Below are positions 1 to 8,246 of a stretch of 38,294 bases of DNA, piece by piece. The DNA lies in the NCBI GenBank assembly GCA_945872565.1, contig CAMBZN010000012.1, positions 1 to 38,294 of the forward strand, given 5' to 3'. The notes beneath the pieces were generated by a model. That model was not told the DNA's origin, ran no database searches, and saw only the letters and a list, made by a program, of their open reading frames with translations. The stretch's first letter is position 1; each line of letters opens with the position of its first letter. This stretch comes from Chlamydia trachomatis. Its GTDB lineage: Bacteria; Chlamydiota; Chlamydiia; Chlamydiales; 2-12-FULL-49-11. The position numbers were made by a program, and so were the translations under genes.

Positions 1-614
1 CTATCTTTCCAACCCTTAACTGTGTCAGTAATCACCTCTTGCCCCTGTGACCCAATATCAAGCGCTACACAAAGCATATCACGGGGGTCTAACACATCCA
101 CTAGATTTTGCATGGTTATTTCGGTTTTATATGGAGTTTGAATGTACACTTGAAGATTTTTATCTCTTCGAATAGAGTCATCTAATCGTCTTGGCATATA
201 CCCATAAAAAGTGAATTTTTGCGAGTACAAACCAGATAATTGAAGTGCCATAAAAATACTTGAAGGTCCTGGAATTGCAACAACAGAAATCCCAGCATTT
301 TTCGCAAGGAGCACCAATCGTGCACCAGGATCAGCAATACATGGAAGCCCACTATCTGACAAAAGGCCCCAACTCTCCCCACCCTTCAAATGTGATAAAT
401 GTTCAGAAAAATCCTCTAATTTTCTATCTACAATTTCCATGGGTTTGTCACGGAGCTTTTCAAAATCAAAACGTTTTAAAAACTTCCTTGCCTCTTTGGG
501 AGTTTCAACAAAAAAGCCATCTAATTGATACAATATTTCCTCAACACCAGAGGGAATCGACAGTGAAATTTCACTATCTTCAGCAAGAAGGTTTGGTAAT
601 AAATATAAAGTCAT
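1..614 (-). CDS. RsmI/YraL-type SAM-dependent methyltransferase (3' end missing)
   Basis: This is the N-terminal 204 codons of a tetrapyrrole-methylase-fold SAM methyltransferase; the reading frame runs open off the left edge. The start is the ATG at 614. The diagnostic stretch is SDSGLPCIADPGARLVLLAK at about residues 84-103, the family's SDxGxPxxxDPG SAM-binding loop, followed by VVAIPGPSSIFMALQLSG and FYGYMPRR. RsmI proteins methylate C1402 of 16S rRNA. The N-terminus here is shorter and different from classical RsmI (no GTLYVVATPIGN block), so a paralogue of the chlamydial YraL type with unknown substrate is more likely than true RsmI. From memory, chlamydial genomes keep this gene next to the holA-like gene, as here. 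The family assignment is firm; the substrate is not known. Confidence 0.85.
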   Translation of the reverse strand, partial: MTLYLLPNLLAEDSEISLSIPSGVEEILYQLDGFFVETPKEARKFLKRFDFEKLRDKPMEIVDRKLEDFSEHLSHLKGGESWGLLSDSGLPCIADPGARLVLLAKNAGISVVAIPGPSSIFMALQLSGLYSQKFTFYGYMPRRLDDSIRRDKNLQVYIQTPYKTEITMQNLVDVLDPRDMLCVALDIGSQGQEVITDTVKGWKD

Positions 615-656
615 ACAAAAACTTTACCACAACACCCTCTTTTTTAGCATCTATTA

Positions 657-1577
657 TTACAACTGGACCATAGCCACAATCTCCATAGAAAGAATATCAA
701 AAATAACAGCAGGGGTATTAGATGTTTGTTTTACCCGCTCCTCTGCTTTAAATACAAATTTAAGGATTTTTTTAAAAAAATCATCACCCAATCGTTCTGC
801 TTTTTCTTTATACTTTTTCTCCTGCCAAAGGGGAATGCTTGTACCTTCCGATGATAAAAGCTTCAACCCTAAATATGCTTGAAAGCGCATAGCACCTAAC
901 ATCTGTAGCAATAAAGAGGCACTATCAACAATAAAATATTTTGGAAACTGCCCCCTCCAAATCAAATCATCAGTGACTTTAAAGCTATTTTCTTCAGTAA
1001 GTGGTTTTACAATTTCATCAACGTCTGAATCGCTTAACTGTTTTTTCCCTTTGGCAAAGGATCTTAATTTTGAAAGTTCATTATAAAAAAGTGACAAATC
1101 TGTATAAACCCTCTCCACAAACCGATAAGCGGTCGGCTGGGAAATAATTACCCCATCTTTATGGATAGCGTATATCACATTCTTAACAAGGCGATTCTTT
1201 CTATCCCAGGATTTTTCCTCAAGGAGAGAAAACACACTTCCATTTTTTTTAAATTGATCAATAAGCGATTTTTTTTCTTTCGTTTTAAAAAAATAAAAAA
1301 ATATCTCTTTATCTTTAAACAACTCCTCCCACTCCTGATCTGTGTAATCATCAGAAGAAAGTATCACAAAGACCCTCTTATCACCAAATAATGATCTCTG
1401 CATCATCTCCTTTCTAACATCAGAAAAACAATGCCCCTCTGAAAAAAACAAAATCGCAGCACCAACCTCCTCTTTGATACAATGAATTAGATAAGGTTGA
1501 TCAGCAACCTCACTTAAAACTAAATTTTTAAGGGCTTTTACATTCTTAAAATAGGTTGTCTCATTTGTTTCTTCCAT
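657..1577 (-). CDS. holA: DNA polymerase III delta subunit (HolA-like)
   Basis: About 306 residues, close to the usual 330-340 of HolA, the clamp-loader subunit that opens the beta sliding clamp at the replication fork. The middle part has the delta-type pattern of a short strand ([10 protein letters not shown]), a helix, an aromatic strand ([14 protein letters not shown]), then a helical domain containing [20 protein letters not shown] followed by NELSKL, which matches the family's 'gDlrlLenELeKL' motif. A C-terminal helical collar domain follows. HolA is poorly conserved and this copy is diverged, so the call rests on domain pattern. The frame is open up to a TTG at 1619, but the ATG at 1577 is preferred because it gives the usual short N-terminus; neither has a clear Shine-Dalgarno sequence. 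The gene is divergent from fabI, and the upstream TTG would reach into the fabI leader. Confidence 0.65.
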   Translation of the reverse strand: MEETNETTYFKNVKALKNLVLSEVADQPYLIHCIKEEVGAAILFFSEGHCFSDVRKEMMQRSLFGDKRVFVILSSDDYTDQEWEELFKDKEIFFYFFKTKEKKSLIDQFKKNGSVFSLLEEKSWDRKNRLVKNVIYAIHKDGVIISQPTAYRFVERVYTDLSLFYNELSKLRSFAKGKKQLSDSDVDEIVKPLTEENSFKVTDDLIWRGQFPKYFIVDSASLLLQMLGAMRFQAYLGLKLLSSEGTSIPLWQEKKYKEKAERLGDDFFKKILKFVFKAEERVKQTSNTPAVIFDILSMEIVAMVQL

Positions 1578-1679
1578 AAACGTCACTATACCAAAGGAAA
1601 TTTGACTTGTCACCTTCAAAAAATACTTGTCATTATATTTTCCAATCGATTAGAGTGTTGCTACTATAAAAGGACTAAA

Positions 1680-2561
1680 ATGAAAAAACTGCAGGGAAAA
1701 AAAGCCTTTATTGCAGGGGTTAGTGATGATGGTGGATTTGGGTGGGCGATTGCAAAAGCACTCGCCTCTGAAGGGTGTGTAATTGTTTTTGGAACATGGG
1801 TTCCAACTCTCAAAATCTTTAAAATGGCATTACAAAACAACAAACTAGACACAAAACTCCCCGACGGCTCTTTAATGACAATTGCTGGTATTTATCCTAT
1901 TGATGCCTCTTTTGATACAATAAGTGATGTTCCCGAAGCAATTTTACAAAATAAGCGATACAAGGATATCAATCAATTCTCCATTTCTGATGTAAAAGAG
2001 TGTGTGGAAAAGGACTTTGGAACAATTGATTTTCTTGTTCACTCCCTTGCAAATGCCCCAGAGGTTAAAAAGCCCCTCCTTGAAACAAGTAGAGCTGGAT
2101 ACTTAGAGGCAGTGAGCGCGTCAAGTTACTCTTTTGTAAGCTTAGTAAAATACTTTGCACCGATTATGAACAAAAACGGCTCAATTATCAACTTATCTTA
2201 CGTTGCTTCAAATCAAATCGTTCCTGGCTACGGCGGAGGTATGAGTTCTTCAAAAGCTGCTTTAGAAAGTGATACAAAAACTCTTGCCTTTGAGGTGGGG
2301 AGAAAATACGGTCTTCGAGTCAACTCAATCTCTGCAGGCCCCTTTAAAAGCCGTGCTGCAAAAGCAATTGGTCCTATTGAAATAATGACAGAATACGCAA
2401 AAACACACGCCCCTCTTCAAAAAGACCTCACAGCAGAGGAGGTGGGTAAAGCTGCACTATTCCTTTTAAGCGAAGATGCCTCAGCAATTACCGCATCAAT
2501 CATCTATGTTGATAATGGACTTCATGCAATGGGACCTTACTCAGAACCATCAGCTAAATAA
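1680..2561 (+). CDS. fabI: Enoyl-[acyl-carrier-protein] reductase (NADH), FabI
   Basis: FabI reduces the trans-2-enoyl-ACP double bond in the last step of each type II fatty-acid elongation cycle, in the cytoplasm. The 293-residue protein carries the dinucleotide-binding loop [17 protein letters not shown] (residues 13-29) and [10 protein letters not shown], both typical of the long plant/chlamydial form. The active site reads [20 protein letters not shown], giving Tyr174, catalytic Tyr184 and Lys192, with the 10- and 8-residue spacings of plant Fab[17 protein letters not shown] and the terminal [12 protein letters not shown] complete the family. The insertion around residues 50-105 is also plant-like. 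The chosen ATG has AGGA 6 bases upstream; an in-frame extension to 1602 has no support. It is transcribed away from holA. Confidence 0.95.
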   Translation: MKKLQGKKAFIAGVSDDGGFGWAIAKALASEGCVIVFGTWVPTLKIFKMALQNNKLDTKLPDGSLMTIAGIYPIDASFDTISDVPEAILQNKRYKDINQFSISDVKECVEKDFGTIDFLVHSLANAPEVKKPLLETSRAGYLEAVSASSYSFVSLVKYFAPIMNKNGSIINLSYVASNQIVPGYGGGMSSSKAALESDTKTLAFEVGRKYGLRVNSISAGPFKSRAAKAIGPIEIMTEYAKTHAPLQKDLTAEEVGKAALFLLSEDASAITASIIYVDNGLHAMGPYSEPSAK

Positions 2562-2598
2562 AGCCCATTATTTTTTAAATTTGTAATCACTTTTCAGT

Positions 2599-2928
2599 TT
2601 ATGATGAACCAACTCTACCTGTAAATTTTTGCTTCAAATCTTCAAAAAAATCTTTAACAGCATTAAAGTTTTTCTTAATTTTTTCAAAAGATTCCTTTGC
2701 TGAACTTGGAGTCTCTGTTAGAGTTATAGAAAGACTTATTACCACAGCTGCAAAAACTACTGTTGCGATAAAACCAAATATTGGTCCCGCAATCGCCCCT
2801 ACAATAATTGCACACGCAAGAATTGCAACTGACGCTACAATGTACACTGTTTTTTTGTCTTTTTTTTCCGCGATAAATGGTTGACCGCTGCAACCTGCTG
2901 AACCTACTAAATTTGCTGAACTTGCCAT
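2599..2928 (-). CDS. Small Inc-like protein with a bilobed hydrophobic domain
   Basis: A 109-residue protein with no family I recognise. After a small-residue-rich N-terminus (residues 1-20) and a charged stretch, two membrane segments (about 28-47 and 50-70) are separated only by a Gly-Pro turn. A charged amphipathic C-terminal helix (about 78-101) follows. This bilobed hydrophobic domain with cytosolic tails is the hallmark of chlamydial inclusion membrane (Inc) proteins, which type III secretion inserts into the vacuole membrane. The start is well supported: AAAGAGG sits 7 bases upstream of the ATG and a promoter lies just ahead. It stands alone between fabI (convergent) and the next minus-strand gene. 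An ordinary two-helix inner-membrane protein is the alternative. Confidence 0.75.
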   Translation of the reverse strand: MASSANLVGSAGCSGQPFIAEKKDKKTVYIVASVAILACAIIVGAIAGPIFGFIATVVFAAVVISLSITLTETPSSAKESFEKIKKNFNAVKDFFEDLKQKFTGRVGSS

Positions 2929-2960
2929 AATTTTACCTCTTTGTTGTTAAATATAGCAAA

Positions 2961-2989
2961 ATAATAACATATAAAGATCTTATTTGCAA
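2961..2989 (-). promoter_or_regulatory. Sigma-70-type promoter for the Inc-like gene
   Basis: Read on the minus strand: TTGCAA (2984-2989), a 17-base spacer, then TATTAT (2961-2966). The predicted start lies about 25 bases ahead of the ATG at 2928. Spacing is ideal and both boxes are near consensus, but the region is AT-rich, so chance matches are possible. Confidence 0.55.
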
Positions 2990-3024
2990 TAAATGAATAA
3001 TTTATTAAATAAAAATTACAACTA

Positions 3025-4146
3025 TTATATTGTATTTAAAATTATCTTTAAGTGTATTCTGTAGTCAAAAAGAGTAAAATCACCACTTACATCTACAATT
3101 TGATTCGGCCTATTTCCTTTCATAATATGTCCAAAAAAACGATGATGATTGCAATGAAAACAGATTACAAGTGTTCTATTTTCTGTTGTTAAAATCACCT
3201 TATCTTCAGGGTAAAATGCAGTTGCTGCAACTCCATCAATTGAAATACTATTCCAACCACAATCAGTGAGAAAAAAATCAATCTCTTCAAAAGGGTCGAG
3301 GGTAATATCAATTCGATCACCATCGAGTTTTACGTCAAAATTTCCTTGAGCAATTAGTGAGTGTCGATCAAAATGGACACTTAAAAAGCTCCCTTGATGG
3401 TTAATAAACACACTCTCCACCTCCATCTTCTCAAAAGCGAGCAATTCTTGCCATCCTGTTTTAGGTAGCAACGCTGCAAATAGACATTGGTTATTATCAC
3501 CCTCCATATGGATCAATTGTGAAAATAAAGATGATAGGGGATTTTGAGCACGATAGTACGTTCCTAGTAAAGGTCCAGTGTATACATCTAAAGTTTTATG
3601 CCACGGAAGAGTCACTTTTTCTCCCATTAGAAGTTTGCATAAAATCACTTTTTCATATTCAGCAAAAGTGGAAATTTCTATTTCACCTCGCCCTTCATTT
3701 AAAAGACATGTCTGATAGATATAATTATCAACCGGTTTCAAACTCCTCTGACTTAAGATACTCAAGAGATTAGATCTTATAGTTTCTATCATTAACTTTT
3801 GTGCCTTCGGAATAACTTTACTGTGGTTTTTAAGAAAAAAGGTTAAAGCTAAGCAGATTTCAACATTTGGTCTATCGCTATATACATTTGGAAATTCATG
3901 CACCCCCCCCGGAAAACCATCCTTTGTATAAAATTTAAAAAGGCGCTCAAGAAAAGCAAAACCCGCCTCTGCCTTTTCTAATGAAAAGGTAGTCACTAAC
4001 GAAATTGCATAAAGAATATTTTCAGTTATTGGGATCACATCCCTTGTCTCTTCTTGCTCGCTTTTGTAGTGAATACAACCTGTGTAGATGCTTTTATACT
4101 TATCCGCAAATTTAGTTACATTAGAAAGGATTTTTGTTTCAATCAT
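3025..4146 (-). CDS. Hypothetical protein, helical N-terminal and beta-rich C-terminal halves
   Basis: 373 residues; I do not recognise the family. The first 190 residues look all-helical with repeated aromatic and small-residue helices, reminiscent of alpha/alpha-toroid proteins. The last 170 residues are beta-rich (QGSFLSVHFDRHSLIAQGNF, then ITLDPFEEIDFFLTDCGW). That general layout occurs in polysaccharide lyases and some glycosidases, but this is a weak resemblance and no function is proposed. There is no signal peptide. The start overlaps the HAD hydrolase stop by 8 bases (ATGATTGA), so the two are almost certainly co-translated. A run of eight C (G on the coding strand) at 3903-3910 lies inside the gene and could slip. 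Confidence 0.85.
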   Translation of the reverse strand: MIETKILSNVTKFADKYKSIYTGCIHYKSEQEETRDVIPITENILYAISLVTTFSLEKAEAGFAFLERLFKFYTKDGFPGGVHEFPNVYSDRPNVEICLALTFFLKNHSKVIPKAQKLMIETIRSNLLSILSQRSLKPVDNYIYQTCLLNEGRGEIEISTFAEYEKVILCKLLMGEKVTLPWHKTLDVYTGPLLGTYYRAQNPLSSLFSQLIHMEGDNNQCLFAALLPKTGWQELLAFEKMEVESVFINHQGSFLSVHFDRHSLIAQGNFDVKLDGDRIDITLDPFEEIDFFLTDCGWNSISIDGVAATAFYPEDKVILTTENRTLVICFHCNHHRFFGHIMKGNRPNQIVDVSGDFTLFDYRIHLKIILNTI

Positions 4147-4987
4147 GAATCATCCCTATCGCTTGATTTAAAGCCTCTATTACTCCCATTTCATAGGATG
4201 GTTTTGCAATAATTGTTGCATTTTCTATAAGTTTTGGGTGCCCATTTTCCATAGCAATGGTAATGTCAGCTTCAGCAAACATCGACACGTCATTTAAATC
4301 ATCTCCACAAGCTATCACACAACCCTTCCAACCATTATGATCAATTAAACGTCTTAAACAACTCCCTTTATTAATATTTTTTGCCGCAAGATAGAGCAAA
4401 TATCCATCAGTAGTTGTCACATCATGAAGAATTACCAGATCAATACTTCCATCGTTTACAGCCTCTACCCTTTCTTGCAAATCCTCCATTTCCTGAAGAG
4501 TTCCAAATGTTCTCATGATAGGAAATTTATCCCTTTGCAACTCCTCTAAAGAGGAGATCGACTCATATTTTGTACTTTTGTAGCTGATCATTTTTTCAAT
4601 ATACTCTTTTCCATACCCTGAAAAGGCACTTGATACATAGTAACAAACATCACCTGCCTCAAAACCTGAGTAAAAAACAAAACTACGATCGTTAAATAGC
4701 GCCGCTTTGCAAACTTTTTTCGCAATTTCTTTATCAAAGAACTTTTGCATGCAAAGATGCTCCCCTGGCATTTTTAATACTTCTGCACCATTTGTCACAC
4801 CTAGATGATAAGGAAAATCGCATAACTCTAATGCTTTTTTACAAAAAGAAAGGGTCCTGCCGGTTAGAAAAACTATTTCAAAACCTTCTAAATGTCTCTC
4901 TTTAAAGTATTCTACCACATTTTTAGGGATCTTATGATCTCTATCTGTCAAAGTTCTATCAATATCTGAAGCAATTATTCCACGCAT
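4139..4987 (-). CDS. HAD-superfamily (Cof-type) hydrolase
   Basis: A 282-residue cytoplasmic phosphatase of HAD subfamily IIB. Motif I is DIDRTLTD with nucleophile Asp8 and acid/base Asp10. Motif II is LTGR with Thr42. A motif III lysine is Lys203 or Lys207. Motif IV is GDDLND (228-233), which with Asp8 and Asp10 binds Mg2+. The cap domain spans about residues 85-195. Relatives dephosphorylate sugar phosphates or nucleotides, and the substrate cannot be read here. It is the first gene of a two-gene unit with the overlapping downstream hypothetical. A TATAAT at 4994-4999 ends 6 bases before the ATG and no Shine-Dalgarno is visible, so the mRNA may be leaderless. From memory a HAD hydrolase also neighbours fabI in Chlamydia. 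Confidence 0.9.
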   Translation of the reverse strand: MRGIIASDIDRTLTDRDHKIPKNVVEYFKERHLEGFEIVFLTGRTLSFCKKALELCDFPYHLGVTNGAEVLKMPGEHLCMQKFFDKEIAKKVCKAALFNDRSFVFYSGFEAGDVCYYVSSAFSGYGKEYIEKMISYKSTKYESISSLEELQRDKFPIMRTFGTLQEMEDLQERVEAVNDGSIDLVILHDVTTTDGYLLYLAAKNINKGSCLRRLIDHNGWKGCVIACGDDLNDVSMFAEADITIAMENGHPKLIENATIIAKPSYEMGVIEALNQAIGMIHD

Positions 4988-5036
4988 GGAAGAATTATAC
5001 CTGGACGAGAAATGAAAAAAAAGAGATAAATGATCT

Positions 5037-5528
5037 ATGACAAAAAAAATTGCACTTTTACTTATCTTTCCCTTGTTTGTTTTTGGAACAATAGAAGTTG
5101 TCCCCCATCAAACTCAAGCCCTAAAAATCGAAAACAACCTCTCTCAAGAGAGAACTGAAGGGATTATTGAAAAATCTACACCTGCGCAGCCGTTAAAAGA
5201 TTCTTCAGACGAAGATGTGAAACCAGAGGCCACAACCCCTCCCTTTTTAGATTCAGGATATCAAAAGCAATTCTTTAAGACATTGATTTTTGTTGCCATC
5301 TTACTTACCTTCTTCTTGCTTGTGATTTATATTTACAAAAGGGGCGCCCCAATTAATAAACTCACCTCAAAAAACAGTAAAAATAACATCAAAATACTTG
5401 AGCGAAGAGCTTTGAGTCCTCAAACCTATTTATATCACATTCAAGTTGGCGATAAACAATTCATTCTTTCAGAGTCAAAAATCGACACTCGCCATATAAC
5501 AACACTCGACTGGCCTGATCGAAAATAA
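5037..5528 (+). CDS. FliO/MopB-like membrane protein
   Basis: 163 residues. An N-terminal signal-like segment (1-18) is followed by a low-complexity linker rich in Glu, Ser, Thr and Pro (about 30-72), a single transmembrane helix (about 80-100), and a short C-terminal domain. That domain reads IKILERRALSPQTYLYHIQV then GDKQFILSESK, which matches the FliO pattern 'v.vlerrsLgp.rslyvVevggr.lLlG.s'. FliO is a scaffold that helps assemble the FliP core of the flagellar or type III export gate. No other flagellar gene is present in the window. The job here may be assembly of a type III export gate or something unrelated. The start ATG follows AAAAAAGAGATAAATGATCT; the ribosome site is mediocre. A terminator follows directly. 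Confidence 0.6.
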   Translation: MTKKIALLLIFPLFVFGTIEVVPHQTQALKIENNLSQERTEGIIEKSTPAQPLKDSSDEDVKPEATTPPFLDSGYQKQFFKTLIFVAILLTFFLLVIYIYKRGAPINKLTSKNSKNNIKILERRALSPQTYLYHIQVGDKQFILSESKIDTRHITTLDWPDRK

Positions 5529-5538
5529 CAATACTCTT

Positions 5539-6414
5539 TTAAAAAAGAGATTCAAAACGCTCTTTTTTTGGTTCACCAAGACCAACATTTGGTCGCCATA
5601 AGGTTACTGAATAGGGAAATCCATGTTGCTCTTCTTGAATATTTCTTAAAAAAATTTTTGCATTATTGTAAAGGATTGGATTTAAAAACCCTAATGGGGG
5701 CTTTTTTAAAACTTCCCTTTTTCTGTTTATTTCTAAAATACACTCAAGAAACTCCCGTGGGTTTTGAAGTGTAATATCTGGATAAGCTCTGCCTTCAAAA
5801 GCACAATCTATTTTTTTTAATTTATTTACAATCAAAGGGTCAAGTAAATAATTTTTAACCAGAAAATCTTGATACTTTGCGTATTTTTTTCTTTTAAAAT
5901 GGCTGCTAAATTTTGGCCTATTTCCGTTACTAAAAGAGGTAATTGCCGGCATTTCTCCAAAAAAACTATCAACCGGCGCAAGCACTGTCTTTCCTTGTAG
6001 CGATAGATCCATTAAAGCAAGATTCACCCTTTTCTTAAACTTTCTTCCCGCGTCATAATTTCCATCAAGAATTCCCACATTTCCTTGCTCTTTTAAAGCT
6101 AAAAATGCCTGCTCTATCTGATCAAAATCATTCTCTTCCTTAATCCGATAAAAAAGAGGGACTCTGTATCTATTAATCTCCTCTTTTGTAGTGATCAAAC
6201 GCAATACACCTGGAAAATATGTCTTTCGAAGCGCTGCCCCTTTAAATTTTTTAAAATAATTACGGGCAGCATCTGCCCACCGCTCATCAAAATAATTGTA
6301 GCAAGCATAATTCATATAAAACCAAGAGGTTGGGTCTGTAATTTTTCTAAACAACTTCATCATCTTCCGTTGTTTAACTGGCAAAAATACTGTATAAACC
6401 TTAAGGTGCGCCAT
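5539..6414 (-). CDS. Hypothetical protein
   Basis: 291 residues, unrecognised. It is soluble, with no signal peptide or membrane helix, and is rich in Lys, Arg, Phe and Tyr (FYMNYACYNYFDERWADAAR near the N-terminus). A central part reads like a Rossmann-like alternation (GNVGILDGNYDAGRK, then GKTVLAPVDSFFG), but no nucleotide-binding loop is clear. The 6414 ATG has no Shine-Dalgarno sequence. GGAAG just ahead of the paired ATGs at 6363 and 6360 makes a 273- or 274-residue form (MMKLFRKITDP) at least as likely. It converges on the FliO-like gene with ten bases between stops. Confidence 0.75.
   Translation of the reverse strand: MAHLKVYTVFLPVKQRKMMKLFRKITDPTSWFYMNYACYNYFDERWADAARNYFKKFKGAALRKTYFPGVLRLITTKEEINRYRVPLFYRIKEENDFDQIEQAFLALKEQGNVGILDGNYDAGRKFKKRVNLALMDLSLQGKTVLAPVDSFFGEMPAITSFSNGNRPKFSSHFKRKKYAKYQDFLVKNYLLDPLIVNKLKKIDCAFEGRAYPDITLQNPREFLECILEINRKREVLKKPPLGFLNPILYNNAKIFLRNIQEEQHGFPYSVTLWRPNVGLGEPKKERFESLF
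5541..5569 (+). terminator. Rho-independent terminator after the FliO-like gene
   Basis: A perfect 9-bp stem AAAAAAGAG (5541-5549) and CTCTTTTTT (5560-5568) encloses a 10-base loop, and the stem runs straight into a T tract. It lies 13 bases after the FliO-like stop and inside the 3' end of the convergent minus-strand gene. Confidence 0.55.
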
Positions 6415-6617
6415 AAAAAGAGTTTTTATTTCACTTTATACTGGCAGTTAGTATTAGATCAAGTCTTTATACTTTGGTGGGTTCATGATAATAGAGGCAA
6501 GTAAAATGCCTTTTCTTCCCCCAAAACCTTTGATCAAAGAAGTGATCTTTTTACCCCTTTTTCCCTTTTTATGTGGGGATTGCTCTAAGAAGCTAATGGT
6601 GTATTTATTTCGGCTCA

Positions 6618-7583
6618 TCAGTTCTCTTCACTTGCAAGTGCAAGCCTCATGTCCGTATCGGCCATTAAGTTTTTAAGTTTTTGGTAATCCATAATTCCAA
6701 GCTGCCCCCGTTCAAAAGCAAGAGCTATAGCTACCGGAATTCTAGCCTCTGCCTCTACAAGCTTTGCTCTATTTTCTTGTTCTAAAGCTACTGCCATCGC
6801 CTTTTTCCCTTCAGCTCTTGCTTGGGCAACCTGCATATCAGCAAGTGCTTGCTTAGATTGTAATTCTGCTCCGATATTTTGACCTACTGTTATGTCGGAA
6901 ATATCAATGGATAAAATTTCAAAAGCAGTATTTTGATCAAGCCCTTTAAGTAGTACTCTTTCTGAAACATTATGAGGACTTTTTAATACATCATAGTGTG
7001 TTTTAGCAGATCCAATTGCATCTACAATCCCCTCTCCAACCCTTGCTATAATTGTTTCCTCTGTTGCACCCCCAACTAATTGCATAATGTTAGTTCGCAC
7101 TGTAACCCTTGCTCTAACTAGTAACTCAATCCCATTTTGTGCCACAGCAGAAATGTATTTATCATCACCACCCTTTGGACAATCAATTACTTTTGGATAA
7201 ACAGAAGTTTTTACTGCATCAAAAAGATTTCGACCAGCAAGATCTATTGCTGTAGCCTGCTTCCAGGTAAGTTTTATACTTGCTTTATCAGCTGCAATCA
7301 CAGCTCTTACCACCTCCGAAAGATTTCCGCCCGCTAAATAGTGCGTTTCTAAATCAGAGACAGATATCTCTTTGAGACCTGCCTTTGTGAGATTGATTTT
7401 TGAATCTACAATCAACTTAGGTTGCACCTTTCTAATTCTCATTCCTACTATACTTAACATAGAAACATGCGCCATGGAGACAATTGCTCTAAACCATAAA
7501 CTCACACAACTTGAAATCACTGAAATAACAAGCGCTGCAATTATTAAAAAAGCCGCTAAAATCACCATCACAACATTTGTCAT
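6618..7583 (-). CDS. floA: Flotillin-like protein FloA (UPF0365)
   Basis: 321 residues, full length for the family. FloA is an SPFH-type scaffold that oligomerises on the inner face of the cytoplasmic membrane and organises functional membrane microdomains. The N-terminal hairpin (about 4-32) is the membrane anchor. Family blocks visible in order are VGMRIRKVQP, LETHYLAGGN, AIDLAGRNLFDAVKTSVYPK, RVTVRTNIMQLVGG, RVGEGIVDAIGS, LDQNTAFEILSIDISDITVG, a charged helical stretch with AEGKKAMAVALEQENRAKLV, and GIMDYQKLKNLMADTDMR. AGGGTG lies about 5 bases upstream of the ATG. B. subtilis pairs floA with the NfeD-type yqeZ, but no NfeD gene adjoins this copy. It is a monocistronic minus-strand gene, divergent from the translocon operon. 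Confidence 0.95.
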   Translation of the reverse strand: MTNVVMVILAAFLIIAALVISVISSCVSLWFRAIVSMAHVSMLSIVGMRIRKVQPKLIVDSKINLTKAGLKEISVSDLETHYLAGGNLSEVVRAVIAADKASIKLTWKQATAIDLAGRNLFDAVKTSVYPKVIDCPKGGDDKYISAVAQNGIELLVRARVTVRTNIMQLVGGATEETIIARVGEGIVDAIGSAKTHYDVLKSPHNVSERVLLKGLDQNTAFEILSIDISDITVGQNIGAELQSKQALADMQVAQARAEGKKAMAVALEQENRAKLVEAEARIPVAIALAFERGQLGIMDYQKLKNLMADTDMRLALASEEN

Positions 7584-7650
7584 CGTTCACCCTTAATTTT
7601 TAAAAATAATATAAACTAATTCTTGAAGAAAATCAATACAATTAAAACTG

Positions 7651-7679
7651 TTGCAGTTATTTATGATTTCTGTTAAACT
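7651..7679 (+). promoter_or_regulatory. Promoter of the type III translocon operon
   Basis: TTGCAG (7651-7656), a 17-base spacer and TAAACT (7674-7679). The expected transcript start near 7686 leaves a short leader with AAAGGAAG ahead of the ATG at 7713. No other candidate of similar quality lies between floA and the operon. Confidence 0.5.
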
Positions 7680-7712
7680 AATCAACCGGTAAAAATTTTC
7701 AAAGGAAGAAAT

Positions 7713-8243
7713 ATGGGAATCCCCGCATCTTTAGAAACTCATCATCCTGATCTGCTTTATATCATGCTGCAAAATGCCCAAGATAGGCGGATGGAATGTG
7801 AAATTGCTAAACTTTTTGAACAAGAGAAGGTTTTAGAATCAAGAATGCATGCAACACGTGAGTTTATGCGTGAATTTAAAAACATTGCTTCTTCAATGAA
7901 AAAGGGGGATCAAATTTCTTTAGAGCGGGATTACGCAGATCAAATAAATAGGTATCAGCAGTACCATTTTCTTAACCATCAAAAAGATAACCCCCATTGT
8001 GTCACAAACGATAACAACCCCTTTGCTGGAAATAACTTTGAACATGTTGATTATAACCTTTTAGGGGATATGATTGATAAATTAGATGCAATTGAAAGAC
8101 TTGATCAATTCGGTATGCAAACACTTGCACAAGCTCTTTTAGATTTATCACGCAGTAATGCGGAAATTGCGACATTGATCGCTGAGAGATTTAGAAAGAA
8201 ATCTGAAATGAAGACTTTTGTAGATAACCAAATATCGAGGTAG
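7713..8243 (+). CDS. Type III operon protein, coiled, function unknown (CT577-like position)
   Basis: 176 residues, hydrophilic and largely helical, with a long charged stretch at about residues 24-80 that could form a coiled coil. It is Met- and Gln-rich, with no membrane segment or signal peptide. It is the first gene of an operon with the LcrH-type chaperone (3-base gap) and two translocators. C. trachomatis also has a small unknown gene, CT577, inside its lcrH-copB-copD cluster. A secreted substrate or accessory chaperone of the translocon is inferred from position only; I see no recognisable domain. AAAGGAAG lies upstream of the ATG. Confidence 0.8.
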   Translation: MGIPASLETHHPDLLYIMLQNAQDRRMECEIAKLFEQEKVLESRMHATREFMREFKNIASSMKKGDQISLERDYADQINRYQQYHFLNHQKDNPHCVTNDNNPFAGNNFEHVDYNLLGDMIDKLDAIERLDQFGMQTLAQALLDLSRSNAEIATLIAERFRKKSEMKTFVDNQISR

Positions 8244-8246
8244 TAG

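Noticed and set aside
260..673. Long plus-strand open frame of 137 codons
   Set aside because: It is the complement of the RsmI-type methyltransferase, whose motifs are unambiguous on the minus strand.
3025..4146. Glycoside hydrolase or lyase call based on the helical-then-beta layout
   Set aside because: No catalytic motif could be identified, so the gene is left as hypothetical.
6485..6676. 63-codon plus-strand frame with GGTGG ahead of its ATG
   Set aside because: It overlaps the conserved 3' end of floA, has no recognisable features, and the overlapping part is a complement shadow.
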